From Galeruca laticollis (lineage: Eukaryota; Arthropoda; Insecta; Coleoptera; Chrysomelidae), in contig OY998177.1 of NCBI GenBank assembly GCA_963921935.1, forward strand, positions 4,429,754 through 4,493,753: a stretch of 64,000 nucleotides of DNA, written 5' to 3'. Within the stretch, counting starts at the first letter, position 1. The number at the start of each line of letters is the position of its first letter. The notes under the pieces are model-generated. The model was not told the origin of the DNA and ran no database searches. It worked only from the letters and a program-made list of their open reading frames with translations. The position numbers and the translations under genes are program-made. Below, one piece after another: positions 1 through 14,060 of the stretch.

Positions 1-607
1 TCTATTAGTTCATTGTTCTTTTTTTGTTGTTGGTTTGTTGGATCTAATTTTATTTGCTGGTAGGTTTTTTTATCCTTAAGTATGTCCTTCATTTTTAGGT
101 CGTATTCTCTGGATTGCATTAAAACAGTTTTGTTTGTTTTATCAGCTTTCAAAACTTCAATCTGGTCATGTTGTTTCAAAAATTTCTTTGTTTTCCTAGA
201 GTTCCGATCATTGATATTAGTTTTTTTGTTATTTTGAGATTTTATTTTATTTTTAAAATTTTGTAATTTATTACTAGTTTTATGACGTATATTATTTTTT
301 TCGTCACATCTGAAATCCCTAATCCCATTTTCAATGTTACATAGAATGTCGTGAACAGGTATGTCTGTTTCTTTATCTATGGCTACTGCAAAATTTGAAC
401 CTAAACTCAAAGTTTCTGCTACATATTCAGGAATTTCCTCACCTGTGAGATTTTCAAGCCACAAGGATGACGTTAATTGCTTATTTTCTGGTTCTTTTTG
501 CTTTTTTATTAAAGAATTAAGTTTATTTTTGTTTTTTTGCTTAATTTTATTGAAAAGGTTTTCATTTTTCTCTTTACAAAGTTCAATAAATCTATCAGAT
601 AGGTCAT
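1..607 (-). pseudogene. PLE copy 1, inverted 5' segment
   Basis: This is the reverse complement of 2151-2757 in the second PLE copy, with no indels over 607 bp. It encodes, on the minus strand, the region just N-terminal to the reverse transcriptase. At 605-607 a shared CAT joins it to a direct-orientation 3' part of the same element. The inverted segment continues past the left window edge. Unlike copy 2, this copy keeps a sense codon where copy 2 has its first stop (2510-2512). The open frame on the plus strand here (361-618) is a shadow. Confidence 0.9.
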
Positions 608-1366
608 CACATAAATAACAATATTAAAACAGAATGGTACACTAAAGCCACATGGTCATCAAGATATATCAATTTTAAATCAAACCACCCTTTATCTCAA
701 AAAAAGTCTGTAATGATGGGCCTTGCAGATCGTGCTATCAAACTCTCTGATGAAGAGTTTCGACACACAAGCATTATCAAAGCCAAAAAGGCATTAATGT
801 GCAATGATTATCCCACAAAATTAGTAGATACAATTTTTAGAGACAGGATACACAAATTTTACAATAGTTCAGAAAATAAAAAGGAAAATATTAATATGAA
901 TAACAGTAAACACTTTATTTCTCTTCCCTTCATAAATGGATTATCGCAACAATTCCAGCATTTGTTTATGAAGCATAACATAAAGATATGTCATAAACCG
1001 CATAACATATTGGCAAAACATTTTTCTGTACTAAAATCTATAACACCAAAAATAAAGAAAAGTAATATTGTTTATGAAATTCCTTGTAACAACTGTGAAG
1101 CTACTTATATCGGCCAAACAAGTCAATATCTAGAAAATAGACTAAAAAGCCATAAATATGATAAAAAAAATGCTACTGCCCTTACTAACCATGAAAGGAA
1201 TAAAGACCATCAGTTTAATTATGCAGGGACTAAAATCTTAAAAACGGAAAATAATTTGAAAAAAAGAGAGTTTTATGAAATGATAGCGATTCAAAAATCG
1301 ACATTCTGTATAAATGACAAAAAAGATGTAAATAAACTCAGCGCGGCATATATCCCACTCCTATAA
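605..1366 (+). pseudogene. PLE copy 1, RT C-terminus plus GIY-YIG endonuclease
   Basis: The segment matches copy 2 from 3479 onward with only a handful of substitutions over about 1.1 kb. It encodes the end of the reverse transcriptase and a GIY-YIG endonuclease: the CNNC cysteine pair is followed by YIGQTS, then an Arg-rich stretch ending in SHK. PLE proteins combine RT and GIY-YIG nuclease for target-primed insertion. The RT catalytic part (2758-3478 of copy 2) is missing, so the copy is dead. The frame stays open to TAA at 1364-1366, where copy 2 has a nonsense change. Confidence 0.9.
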
Positions 1367-1752
1367 GCAATACAATTAGTCTCACATTAAGACAGTTCAA
1401 TGTCACTAACGATGTTATTATATTTTTACCAATATGAATGGTTTGTTATTGAAATATGTGTTCTTAATGAATGGAAGGTAATCCAATGATTTTAAAATGT
1501 GTAATAATGATGTGAATGTGTTTTTAAGTTTAATGTTTAATGAAAATTCGCTGACTACACTTTGGGGTAAGTTTGTTTTCTGTATTCCAATAGTTTGTTT
1601 ACCATATGCATTCTGTTCTATTTTAGTTTGATAAAGGTCTAAATTTAAGACTGAAACGTCACCATTGTTTGACAGAATTTTAGTAAAATGACATTTTAAT
1701 CATTCCATAATGTTTTAATTGACTGAAATCCAAGAAAATTTATATATAAAAA
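1367..1752 (+). repeat. PLE copy 1 3' UTR / pseudo-LTR
   Basis: It is almost identical to 4241-4630. It contains the hammerhead-like motif described at 1612-1675. It ends at a short TA-rich stretch and runs directly into the 5' end of copy 2, giving a head-to-tail arrangement. Tandem copies with a shared terminal region (pLTR) are characteristic of PLEs. Confidence 0.8.
1612..1675 (+). ncRNA. hammerhead-like motif, PLE copy 1
   Basis: Core TTGATAA lies at 1628-1634. A stem II of about five pairs (GGTCT with AGACT, one G-U) follows, then GAAA at 1653-1656 running into the palindrome ACGT and a C at the expected cleavage site. Relative to the textbook core CTGANGA it has T at position 3 and A at position 8, and one extra nucleotide before stem II. 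PLE pLTRs are known to carry hammerhead motifs. Activity is not shown here. Confidence 0.55.
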
Positions 1753-1798
1753 TATACGTTTAGTCAAAGAACCTTAAAACTAATAAATATATATAAGT

Positions 1799-4240
1799 AT
1801 GGGTGAAATAATACTATCTTATCGTAACATCGAAGAATTATATGGAAAAACAGTGGTAAACTATATGAAGCAATACGAAAATAACTACAGGAAGCTTACA
1901 AAACAAAAGAATAGAAGAATCTTCTTACTACGATGTAAAGATGAAAAGGTTATACCATCGTTTATGAACTTAAAAATAGCACACATAACGTTTGAAAATG
2001 TAAACTTGAAGTGTAGGTTTGAGAATCACATTTTGCCTAATTTCATTAAGAATACCCTTAATTTTCTTATCACAGACACAACAATTAATATAAATAAAAT
2101 CAAAAATACATTGAATCAAAACAAAATTCTAATTTCACAAGAACTTCCAAATGACCTATCTGATAGATTTATTGAACTTTGTAAAGAGAAAAATGAAAAC
2201 CTTTTCAATAAAATTAAGCAAAAAAACAAAAATAAACTTAATTCTTTAATAAAAAAGCAAAAAGAACCAGAAAATAAGCAATTAACGTCATCCTTGTGGC
2301 TTGAAAATCTCACAGGTGAGGAAATTCCTGAATATGTAGCAGAAACTTTGAGTTTAGGTTCAAATTTTGCAGTAGCCATAGATAAAGAAACAGACATACC
2401 TGTTCACGACATTCTATGTAACATCGAAAATGGGATTAGGGATTTCAGATGTGACGAAAAAAATAATATACGTCATAAAACTAGTAATATTTTACAAAAT
2501 TTTAAAAATTAAATAAAATCTCAAAATAACAAAAAAACTAATATCAATGATCGAAACTCTAGGAAAACAAAGAAATTTTTGAAACAACATGACCAGATTA
2601 AAGTTTTGAAAGCTGATAAAACAAACAAAACTGTTTTAATGCAATCCAGAGAATACGACCTAAAAATGAAGGACATACTTAAGAATAAAAAAACCTACCA
2701 GCAAATAAAATTAGATCCAACAAACCAACAACAAAAAAAGAACAATGAACTAATAGATTCATGGAAAAAAAATCTATATATATCTCCAGATGTTGCAAAA
2801 AAACTAAAAATTCGCAATGCATTGCCACCAAAAATTTATGGGTTGCCAAAACTACACAAGGAAAATGTACCCCTCAGACCAATAGTTTCATGTGTCCAAT
2901 CACCTTTTACCCCCCTTTCTAAGTATCTATCCAACATATTAAAGAACATAACCAACAAGAACAGCCACTACATAAAAGACTCCTTACATTTCAAAGAAAA
3001 AATAAAAAACGTACAGATCCCTAACAATTATTCACTAATTTCGTTGGATGTTATCTCCTTATATACTAACATCCCAATTTCATTAGCCACAAAAATTATT
3101 AGAACAAAATGGAACGAAATAAAAAAATATACTGATATTCCCCAAAATGAATTTGTATATGCTCTTGAACTAACACTTAATTCCACTTACTTTTTATACG
3201 AAAATCAGATGTACAAACAAATAGAAGGATGTGCCATGGGGTCATCAATCTCAAGTGTTATAGCACAGATAGTTATGGAAGAACTTGAAGAACAAACAAT
3301 AAAAAATCTCAATTTTGAAATTCCATTTTTTTATAGATATGTGGATGATTGCATAACGGCAATCCCTAAAAATGAGGAAGAAAATACGTTGAAACTCTTT
3401 AACAGTTTTCATAAAAAATTGCAATTCACCATAGAACTTGAGGAATGTAATAAGATTAATTTTTTGGACACTACCTTACATCACATAAATAACAATATTA
3501 AAACAGAATGGTACACTAAAGCCACATGGTCATCAAGATATATCAATTTTAAATCAAACCACCCTTTATCTCAAAAAAAGTCTGTAATGATGGGCCTTGC
3601 AGATCGTGCTATCAAACTCTCTGATGAAGAGTTTCGACACACAAGCATTATCAAAGCCAAAAAGGCATTAATGTGCAATGATTATCCCACAAAATTAGTA
3701 GATACAATTTTTAGAGACAGGATACACAAATTTTACAATAGTTCAGAAAATAAAGAGGAAAATATTAATATGAATAACAGTAAACACTTTATTTCTCTTC
3801 CCTTCATAAATGGATTATCGCAACAATTCCAGCATTTGTTTATGAAGCATAACATAAAGATATGTCATAAACCGCATAACATATTGGCAAAACATTTTTC
3901 TGTACTAAAATCTATAACACCAAAAATAAAGAAAAGTAATATTGTTTATGAAATTCCTTGTAACAACTGTGAAGCTACTTATATCGGCCAAACAAGTCAA
4001 TATCTAGAAAATAGACTAAAAAGCCATAAATATGATAAAAAAAATGCTACTGCCCTTACTAACCATGGAAGGAATAAAGACCATCAGTTTAATTATGCAG
4101 GGACTTAAATCTTAAAAACGGAAAATAATTTGAAAAAAAGAGAGTTTTATGAAATGATAGCGATTCAAAAATCGACATTCTGTATAAATGACAAAAAAGA
4201 TGTAAATAAACTCAGCGCGGCATATATCCCACTCCTATAA
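1799..4240 (+). pseudogene. PLE copy 2, RT + GIY-YIG polyprotein
   Basis: This is the nearly intact ORF of a Penelope-like retroelement, about 813 codons from ATG at 1799 to TAA at 4238-4240. An N-terminal region of about 260 residues precedes the RT. RT landmarks are YGLPKLHK, SLDVISLYTNIP, GCAMGSSISS and the catalytic box YRYVDDC. A GIY-YIG nuclease follows with CNNC and YIGQTS. Two in-frame TAA stops break it, at 2510-2512 and 4106-4108. Copy 1 has a sense codon at both sites, so each is a single substitution private to this copy. The rest of the frame is open, so insertion was recent. The start is the first ATG after the junction with copy 1. Confidence 0.93.
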
Positions 4241-6230
<1,990 letters not shown>

Positions 6231-6293
6231 TCTTGTAAAACTAAGTTTTCGTTAGATTTATAATAAGGACCTAATCCCAAGAATATAAAAAAA

Positions 6294-6296
<3 letters not shown>

Positions 6297-6331
<35 letters not shown>
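6297..6331. repeat. (TA)n microsatellite
   Basis: Short pure TA tract between non-coding DNA and the endonuclease relic. Confidence 0.95.
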
Positions 6332-6334
<3 letters not shown>

Positions 6335-6348
6335 GAATTGTGGAAAAT

Positions 6349-6575
6349 TCAAAAGTATTTTCTCAGCCGAGAAGAAGATAAAATTAGGGTTCCACCGTGA
6401 GCTGAATTACTCTTATCATATCTGCTAATAACTCGATATTTTTCAATAAAAATAGGTTCGTTTGCTTGTAGCCAGTGTTCAGTAATAGCAACTATCTGTG
6501 AGAACCCCAATTCCTCCAAAAACAAATACAACTCGTCCGTTTTATTGCGTATTGACTGAATACTAGTTTACTGCC
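6349..6575 (-). pseudogene. non-LTR retrotransposon endonuclease fragment
   Basis: The minus-strand frame reads QSIRNKTDEL, then ITEHWL, a tyrosine-arginine pair and HGGT. This is the N-terminal pattern of the exonuclease-endonuclease-phosphatase (EEP) domain of insect non-LTR retrotransposons, which nicks target DNA. Only about 75 residues remain and the frame closes at 6349 beside a TA tract. The open stretch at 6745-7060 on the same strand may be its ORF1. Confidence 0.6.
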
Positions 6576-6744
6576 CTTAAAACTAAGTGAGGATTCTAGT
6601 TCCTCTGGACACATCCTATCAACTAAAAATTTGTCTTGGAAGAATCGGCAGTAAAGTAGCGGCTATTACACTCTCTATTTTTTTGTGGGTGAATTCTCCG
6701 TTCCGAGGTGATGTAAGTATTGAAGGTGGATAGATCTACATCCA

Positions 6745-7060
6745 CTTCAATTGAGCTTCTACCATAAAAATCGGTAAAGTTATAAAATAAATTGCCGTTA
6801 AAGCTATGGGATCAACAGGCAGACCCTCGGATGCTAAAAACACCTTTAAACTTGTGGAAGTATAACCTTCAAAACACACAGACGATGGTTGGTCATGTAG
6901 ATAGGCGAGAAATAACTTGAGAGATGTTAAAATAACCGGTTCTCTTAATCTAGATATTATATAACGTTTACCACCAGTAGAGGACTCCTGTGTTAATCTG
7001 ACCGTAGGAGGAGTCGTAGGGTTCGGCGAAAAGTTAGTGTCATTGTGTGAATCATTTGTA
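6745..7060 (-). pseudogene. possible ORF1 relic upstream of the endonuclease fragment
   Basis: A minus-strand frame without an ATG stays open for about 100 codons. It includes TGGKRYIISRLREP and a leucine-rich stretch. I do not recognise the family. Its position 5' of the endonuclease relic on the same strand fits a retrotransposon ORF1, but that is inference from order only. Confidence 0.3.
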
Positions 7061-7524
7061 AACTGAAATTATTTATCACGCGAAAAGCTGTTTGATTTAC
7101 ATAGGGATAGCATGTTTGTCAGATGTGATGGGCTACTAGTACGGGACGAGAAGTGTCAGAACTTTTACTTACAGGAGGCCGTATTACTTGATTAACATTC
7201 ACAAGCTGAAGAGAATCCATCGTCGGAGGAGGCGAGGCTTCTTAGGACAATGAAGATTCAATAGACCATTTTAATGAAACTTCAGGTGGCCATACATAAT
7301 TGTTTAACAATTTGCTAGCAGAATAACAAGAAAACCAGTTTCAAATGTTGATGTTTATGATTCATTGCTTGAATTGATTAAGGGAAAGCAACGAATGAAC
7401 TCTGTAAAATCCAGCTTTTCTTTAACATGATGTACAATATGATTTGTGGTGAAGCCTGCAAGGAGGTTGTTGACTATTACATAATGCCACCTTTGATTAC
7501 GGCTAGGGGATACTACACAATTTA

Positions 7525-7750
7525 ATATTCAGGAGAAAAACAACAAGGACGAAATGGAATAGGATTTTTAGTAGCTCATAACCTTAGAGCTAAAATAATA
7601 GAATTTAACGCAATGAACGGAATAATTTAACTCAAAAGAATTAAACATAAACAAGCTAGCATAACTATAATAAATGCATACGCACCCACGGAAACTGAAG
7701 AAGAAAATAAAAAAATCAATTCTACGAACTGTTAGAGGTAGCTGGAAAGA
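7525..7750 (+). pseudogene. RTE-type endonuclease fragment
   Basis: The plus strand reads NGIGFLVAHN, then a stop, then INAYAPTETEEE, and after a frameshift FYELLEVAGKK. This is the middle of the EEP endonuclease of RTE-like retrotransposons (the proteins often labelled craniofacial development protein 2-like). Both ends are lost. The 340 bp to the next element show nothing recognisable. Confidence 0.6.
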
Positions 7751-8098
7751 AACTATTCATGAATACGCTAATGATAACGCTAGATTGAATTATTCTCCGT
7801 AAATTTTTTCTCGGTTGCGAATTAATTTTTTAAGGAAAACTATCATCTCGAAATAATTTTCGGAAATTATTCAAACTCTTGGACATTACATGATAATTTA
7901 ACATTTTGGCGGACATGCAGTAGCGCATACGCCAATTTTAGAAAACTAGAGAAATAGTGGAGGCTCTTATGTAGAGATAAGTGTTTTGGTTTTTCAAGAT
8001 TTTTGAACAGGTCGTCACTGAGGATCAGATCTGGAGATTACTGCACTAAATTTCCATATTATTTGAGGTTAATAATTCATATAAATTAATTGGTCGTT

Positions 8099-11000
8099 CT
8101 AAAGATTTATATTTACTAATTTTATCCATAAACTGATCAATAATTCACATCCTAATATTTTGTGTTCTACTGTGCCATCTTCACTACATTCGCAACATGG
8201 GGAATCTATCATAATAATCTTACATGCATGAAATGGAACCAACGTGTGGTTAAATCTAATTCTAGATATAGTTCTTATCAAATCTATCGATAAGTTTTTC
8301 CCAGTAAACCATGGTGCTCTAGCGTGACATTTTTGAAATGGAACTTGAGGTCGCTGGCGATTTGGACTATGTGTTTTGGATTGTTGCTAGAGGCAGCTTC
8401 TTCCGCGTGGCGATCGGCAGTTTCGTTACCAGTAATTCCAACGAGTGATGGTAGCCAGATGAGAGAGACTGTTATATCATGAGCAACGAGAGTTTGATAT
8501 ATATCATGTATGTTCTGGACAATTGGATGGTCAGTGAAGATTGATTTAATTGATAAAATAGAGGAAAGGGAATCAGTGCATATTGCAATATTTTTGTGCG
8601 GGAGGGAGATATATTTAAATTTAAAAGCCTGAAGAATGCTATGAAGCTCACCTGTATGGACGCTACACACTGAAGGTGAAGTAAAGGAGCCTATGAGTTC
8701 ATGTTTCGAGGTAACTGCACAACCAACTCCGGAGTCAGTTTTGGAAGCTTCTGTGTAAAGTGTTAAATCGTAAGATTTTTTTTTGTAATAATTGATGGAA
8801 TGCTTTCTTTACAAGTGCAGTGGGTGACTCATGTTTATTAAAAATGGTGAGTGAGGTACGATTATAGAAATAATTTTGGTCCAAGGAGGAGAAGAAGGTA
8901 TAGGGAGCGGGGACGTCAGAGAGAAGTCAGTATCTTTGACTAAAGGAGTGAACAATTGGGGAAGAGATTTGATAATTGTTCGAGGGTTAGTAGTGAGATT
9001 AGTCGTTGAAGTGAAAAGTGAGTGAGCAGGATTGAATGGATTGGAGGATACTGAGGCAGCATAAGAAAGAAGTAGGGATTGTCGTCTTAAGGGGAGGGGT
9101 GATTTATTAGCTTCAATATTGAGACTATCAGCAGGGCTAGAGCGGAAGGCACCAAGGCAGAGACGGAGAGCAGTATTGTGAACAGAGTTCAGCAAATCTG
9201 TGACAGATTTGGGGGCTGACATGTAAATAAAGCAACCATAGGCAAGCTTCGAACGGATGAGAGCTCTGTAAACTCATAATAATAGGTACGATTTCGTCGG
9301 AGCCCCAGTGAAAGTGACTGAGTGTTTTTATTATGTTTAATCTCTTTAGACAGATGCCTTTGAGTTCATGGATATGGTGTTTCCAGTTAAGTCGAGAGTC
9401 GAGGGTTATTCCGAGAATTTTACATTGATTTACAGTGGGCAAGGGTGAATTAATAAAGAAAATGTGAGGTAGAGGAGAAGATGTTTCTCTTGAAAACTTG
9501 ATTGGATTTACTTTGAGATAAGAATAATCCCAGGAAAGAATGTCTATCCTGTAGAAGATTTACTGCGGTTTGAAGGAGTTTGCAAGTGGATGAGATCGAT
9601 TTACCATGACAATTAACAATTAGGTCATCAGCATATTGGACATATTTTATGGGAGCAGGAAACTTGCAACAGAGCTCGTTTATTGTGAGGACGAATATAG
9701 TAGAACTTAATACTGATCCTTGAGGAAAAACAGCATTTTGTGGGTGAGACAAGGAGAGTTGGCCATTAGCGAAAACCCTGAAGGTTCTACAAGTTGAGAA
9801 ATTATGAATGAACGATAGAATGTTGCCATGAAAGTTATATTGGGAAAGTTTATTTTTAGTATTGCCGTTCTAGATATCGAGTCAAAGGCACCTTCAATAT
9901 CAAAGATGGTTGCAACGACGTCCTGGTGATTGTTTATTGCTGAAGAGATATGTGTTTGGAGAAGAACATGGTTGTCGCGAGTGGATCGATGACGCCGGAA
10001 GCCGGATTGGGCATTAGGAATGATTTTGTACTTTTCAAGAAACCAAAGTAGTCTTCTATTGATCATTTTCTCCAGGAGATTGCAGGTAGTACAAGTGAGT
10101 GGATTGCTCCGCTTTTTTTATTAGAATAATTATGTATTTGCGCCATGCGTCAGGGAACTGATTAGTATTCCAGATTAGGTTATAGATTTCGAGGAGCTTA
10201 GAGAGAGATGGATTGGATAGTTTTTTGAGAAAGATGTAAGGAACATTATCAGGGCCGGCGGCAGAATTTCTACAAGTAAACAAGGCAGATTTAAGTTCAT
10301 TTAGGCTGAAAGGGGCGTTGACGGAAGCAACGTCATGAGTGTTTGACTGAAAAGTGGAGGAAGGCTGAATATGAGAATTGTGATAAACAGAATTGGGGTT
10401 ACGATTAATAAATTTGTCATCAAAATTTTGTGTGAGTGACTCGGCAATTGTTTGGTTGTCGGAGATAACAGTGCCATTCAATATTAAGGAGGGAATTTTA
10501 GTATTGATTTTCTTGCCTTGAATTTGTGAAATTTTTTTCCAGACTTGACTGGGATTTGTATTATGATTCAGCGAGGTGGTATAGCTTTGCCATGAGGATT
10601 TTTTGCTTGGCTTGACTACAAATTTAGCTTTAGCTTTGAGCTGTTTGTGTAGGAGAAGGTTTTCTTGTGTTCTATTTCGTCTAAACGTGTTAAGAGCATA
10701 TTTGGACTCTCGGATGGCATTTTCGCAAGCTGAATTCCACCAAGGCACAGTTTTTTGTGCAGAGGAAGTGACTGATTTACCGATGTGAGTCTCTGCAGCC
10801 GCAAGTATGTTGTCAGTTAACATTTTTAGAATGTCATTTATGTTTGCAGAAATAGCTAAAGATGATAAATAAGTTTGGGAGAGAGAGGTAAACTCAGACC
10901 AATTTGCGTTTTTTAAGTGCCAGAAGCTTCTAGTTATAGTTTCTTTATTATAATGATTGGATATAATGATAGGAAAATGGTTGCTATCATGAAGGTCATC

Positions 11001-11630
11001 TGAAACTTGCCAGGAAAGGGGAAGTGCAGTTTTAAGGTCACATAAGCTGAGGTCAAAGGCAGACAAGGAGCCGGAGGAAATGTTGAAGTGAGTGTTGAGT
11101 CCAGTATTCAACAAGCAGGATCCGGAGGAGTTTATGACGTTTTCAATAATTTTGTCTCTAGTGCAACCACGAGTTGAGCCCCACATGGTGTGATGTGCAT
11201 TAAAGTCACCAACAAGGATGTATGGCTGGGGGAGCTGAAATACTAGGTCGGTTAAGTCTTCTTCATTGAGGGGGTGATCAGGTGGAATGTAAATACTGCA
11301 AATGGTAAGCTTATTGGGGCACTAAGCAGTTACAGCAATTGCCTCTAGATTTGAGGTTAGTGAGAGATGAGATGAGTATACATCGCTAGATACAAATATT
11401 GAAGTACCACCACTGGCTCTCATACAGTTGGTACGGATGTAATGATAACCTTCAAAGTTTTTTAGCTTGTATTGTTGGTCAATTTTCAAGTTGGTTTCCT
11501 GGAGGCAGAGAAAGTCAGGGGTATGGAGAGATACGATTTTCTGAATTCTCTCTAAGCGAGGATAAAATCCATCGCAGTTCCATTGAATTAGAGAGAATGG
11601 TATTAATTTAAGGGGAAAGGGGTTAATCAC
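8099..11630 (-). pseudogene. I-like non-LTR retrotransposon ORF2 (EN-RT-RNase H)
   Basis: From high to low coordinates the minus strand encodes: an EEP endonuclease (IQWNCDGF, LQETNL, ASGGTSIFV at 11630-11322); the segment to 10056 with SAAGPDNVPY; RT with SGFRRHRST and FDIEGAFDS; FPQGSVLS; the catalytic YADD near 9615; a thumb region; RNase H with CTDSLS and GITGNETADRHA (8670-8284); and a C-terminal Cys-His element (CCECSEDGTVEH). A C-terminal RNase H points to the I group rather than CR1 or RTE. About six frameshifts split it, near 11190-11320, 10060, 9710-9750, 9440, 9140-9220 and 8700-8800. ORF1 lies just upstream. No clear poly(A) tail is seen at the low-coordinate end. Confidence 0.88.
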
Positions 11631-11639
11631 TGAGATAGT

Positions 11640-12720
11640 GTAGAGGAGTCAGTGGTGGAACCGTCGTCAGTAAGATTGTTTTGGTCGGGGTGAAGTTTAA
11701 ATTCAATTTTATTGGTCAGACGTGTAATGCGATTTTTCAAAGATCTTTCGTTGATATTAAAATAAATTAAGGATATATCTTTCAGTAGGGACGCAGTGTC
11801 GGGGATAAATTTATTGACTTCAGGTAGCGGGTCGTTGATGCGGAAAGTATTTTCGAGGAACGCAATAAGTTGGATGCTATTAAGGGAGAAGGATTTAGGA
11901 GACTCTTCAAAAAGTTTATGTATGATAGAACGTGATTCGGGGCTTATATTGTGACAATCATCTTCAGCCAGTTTGAATTTTTTGGATCTTTTTTTGCAGA
12001 TTTTCTTGAATTAGAATTTGGGAATTCTGGGGGAGGCATTGGATTGGGATTATCGAGAGAAGTATTGGAAGGTGATATAGACTGCGGGGAGACAAGAGTG
12101 CTATTATTAGATCGGGGTCGTTTTTCGCCAGGTACAGGGGAGGAGGGAGCGACTGGCACTTGAGAGGGTAATTCGGGATTATCTGAAAAGGTATCAGTAG
12201 TAGCTGGGTCTGCTGAAGTGGAGGGTTCAAGATAGACGGAAGAATTTAATAGTGGGGGAAGGTCGTGGGAAGTGTTGGGACATGATTCAGCGGTATGTCC
12301 AGCCTGCTTGAAAAGAAAGCATTCAAGTTTATAAGTAGAAATGAATATTCTGTGTGATGTATTTTCATGCGTAATAAGAATCGAAGTTTGCAGTGAAAAA
12401 TCGTTACTGGTGGGCAGAACGTAAGTTACACGGCGGAAGCTCAGGACATGTGCGTATTCTTCATCAGGCGAGCCACATTTGACGTATGAAATAGGGGAGG
12501 TAAGTGTTAATCCTTGGTCAAACAGAGCTTTTTCAATAACGGAATGTGGAATGGAAGGACTGACATTGGATATAAGGATTCTTTAGGTGGAGGAAATAAG
12601 CCGACGAATAGGAATGACATTGGAATTAACTAAGATTCGATTTTAGCAGGTCATCGTCTTGAGTGGTAGATGATAAATAAATACATATGCAGCCATGAGA
12701 GATTATAAAACATCGAAGTT
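11640..12720 (-). pseudogene. I-like retrotransposon ORF1 (gag-like, zinc knuckle)
   Basis: Read 5' to 3' on the minus strand: SSTTQDDDLL, a frameshift, VIPIRRLISST, a stop, then RILISNVSPSIP, SYVKCGSPDEEYAH, HRIFIS, and a CCHC-type knuckle with AGHTAESC. A Pro/Ser-rich linker follows, then about 100 open residues (SPESRSIIHKLFEES onward) after a frameshift near 11945. The second cysteine of the knuckle is phenylalanine here. The set matches ORF1 proteins of insect I/Jockey-type elements, which bind element RNA. The N-terminus is unclear. Confidence 0.7.
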
Positions 12721-13295
12721 GACCTTTTTTAAAGTTCCGATTGAAAATTCCAAAAAAATAATTTTGATTCCGATTTCGCTGAATTTTGCATACGCAGGGT
12801 TTTTGATACGACGATTCCAAAAAATTATTTCGGGTGGAAAATTGAGAAAAATTTATATAAATGTGATTTTCCGGAGAACTGCACTTCATATTTTGCTCAT
12901 TTACGAACTTAGACTTAACTATTACGTTATGAACCTGCATATAAAGTTTCATTGAATCATTCGGTCGCGTTTTTGACTTATCGTGTTGAAAGACTTTCCG
13001 ATTGACCGACATTTCTTAAAGATTTTTTGGACATGTATATCCAGTCGAATCTCGAAACGTCAGTATCACTCCATTATAATATTTTCCTCATATGTATAGA
13101 TAACATATACTATACATAATGTGAAGTGAAAACAAAATGAAAAAAGGCTATTATTAATCGTCATTTATTGATAGGTAATAAAAAAATTACTTGTTACAAT
13201 AGGGAGCGCTATAGTGGAATTTAGAATTACAACGTAATCCCGATGACTTGCAAGAGCATTTATTCGACAAGCAATATTTGTTATCCTCCAGTCAA
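12721..13295. other. no clear gene
   Basis: An open minus-strand frame up to 13012 continues from ORF1 but shows no recognisable domain. It may hold the degraded ORF1 N-terminus or 5' UTR of the I-like element. Confidence 0.4.
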
Positions 13296-14060
13296 CTACA
13301 ATTTTCCGACAATTTCTCGAAGACTCAGTTCTTTTTCTTTAACGACTTCGTCTATCTTGATCAAATCTTCAGAGCATGATGTAAACCGATTCTGCGTGTA
13401 AAGCTTCTTTAGTACTATAATTTTGGTACCCAGTTGGTAAAACTGATCTACGAACACTGCAATAATGCTTTTTAGGTTAATTTTAGCTCTGTCAATGTAA
13501 TATACTTCCAGTCTTACATTTGAGTCTACTTTCAGATTTAAATATTTATTCGCCGATATGGCTTTCATTTTTCTACCGTGGATTTCCGAATTCGATTTTG
13601 CTTTTTTTCTTATTGACTGAACATATTCTCTCTTTTCCGATATTGCATCTTCTTGAGCATGAGTTGCGTTTTCAGTCTCTGAATTGATATGTATCTGAGT
13701 AGTCACATTGTCACAGTTTACATCCTCTTCTGACTCATTTTCAACAACGCTGTCTTCTCTATCCAGTTCTCTTATATCTTCGACATTAATATTTTGTTCC
13801 GTATTTTTTTGCTTATGTAACAAATTCTCTAAATCTTCTTCCGATATCAATAGTCCAACCATATTTTTAGGAATTGCAGACGTCTCAATGCCCATTTTTA
13901 GTGGAGTACCAAACATTGCTTCGTAGGGGGAGTATTTAAGTTCCTCGTAATATGCTATATTTTTCATGGACTGGATGAATTGTATACCCATTGACCACTT
14001 CGACGACTGATGGACGGCAGAGATATCCGCTGCATCGAAAACCTCTATATATCTTATTCA
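13296..14060 (-). pseudogene. DDE integrase C-terminal region, KRBA2/SCAND3-like
   Basis: The minus strand reads KWSMGIQFIQSMKN, then SPYEAMFGTP, then an acidic linker and a basic region (about 230 residues from 13991). WSxGLxFVQxxKN followed by SPYEAMFG is the end of the integrase core in the many arthropod proteins labelled KRAB-A domain-containing protein 2-like, derived from transposon integrases. The catalytic Asp residues and zinc-binding N-terminus are not visible upstream; the sequence past 14000 is broken. A fragment of an integrase-bearing transposon or a decayed domesticated copy are both possible. Confidence 0.5.

Noticed and set aside
728..745. CTGATGA strings in PLE coding sequence (also 3610 and 25675 minus).
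   Set aside because: They encode conserved protein segments and lack a stem II and properly spaced GAAA.
10603..12163. Plus-strand frames at 10603-10788, 11399-11611 and 11951-12163.
   Set aside because: They lie opposite conserved minus-strand ORF1/ORF2 segments of the I-like element.
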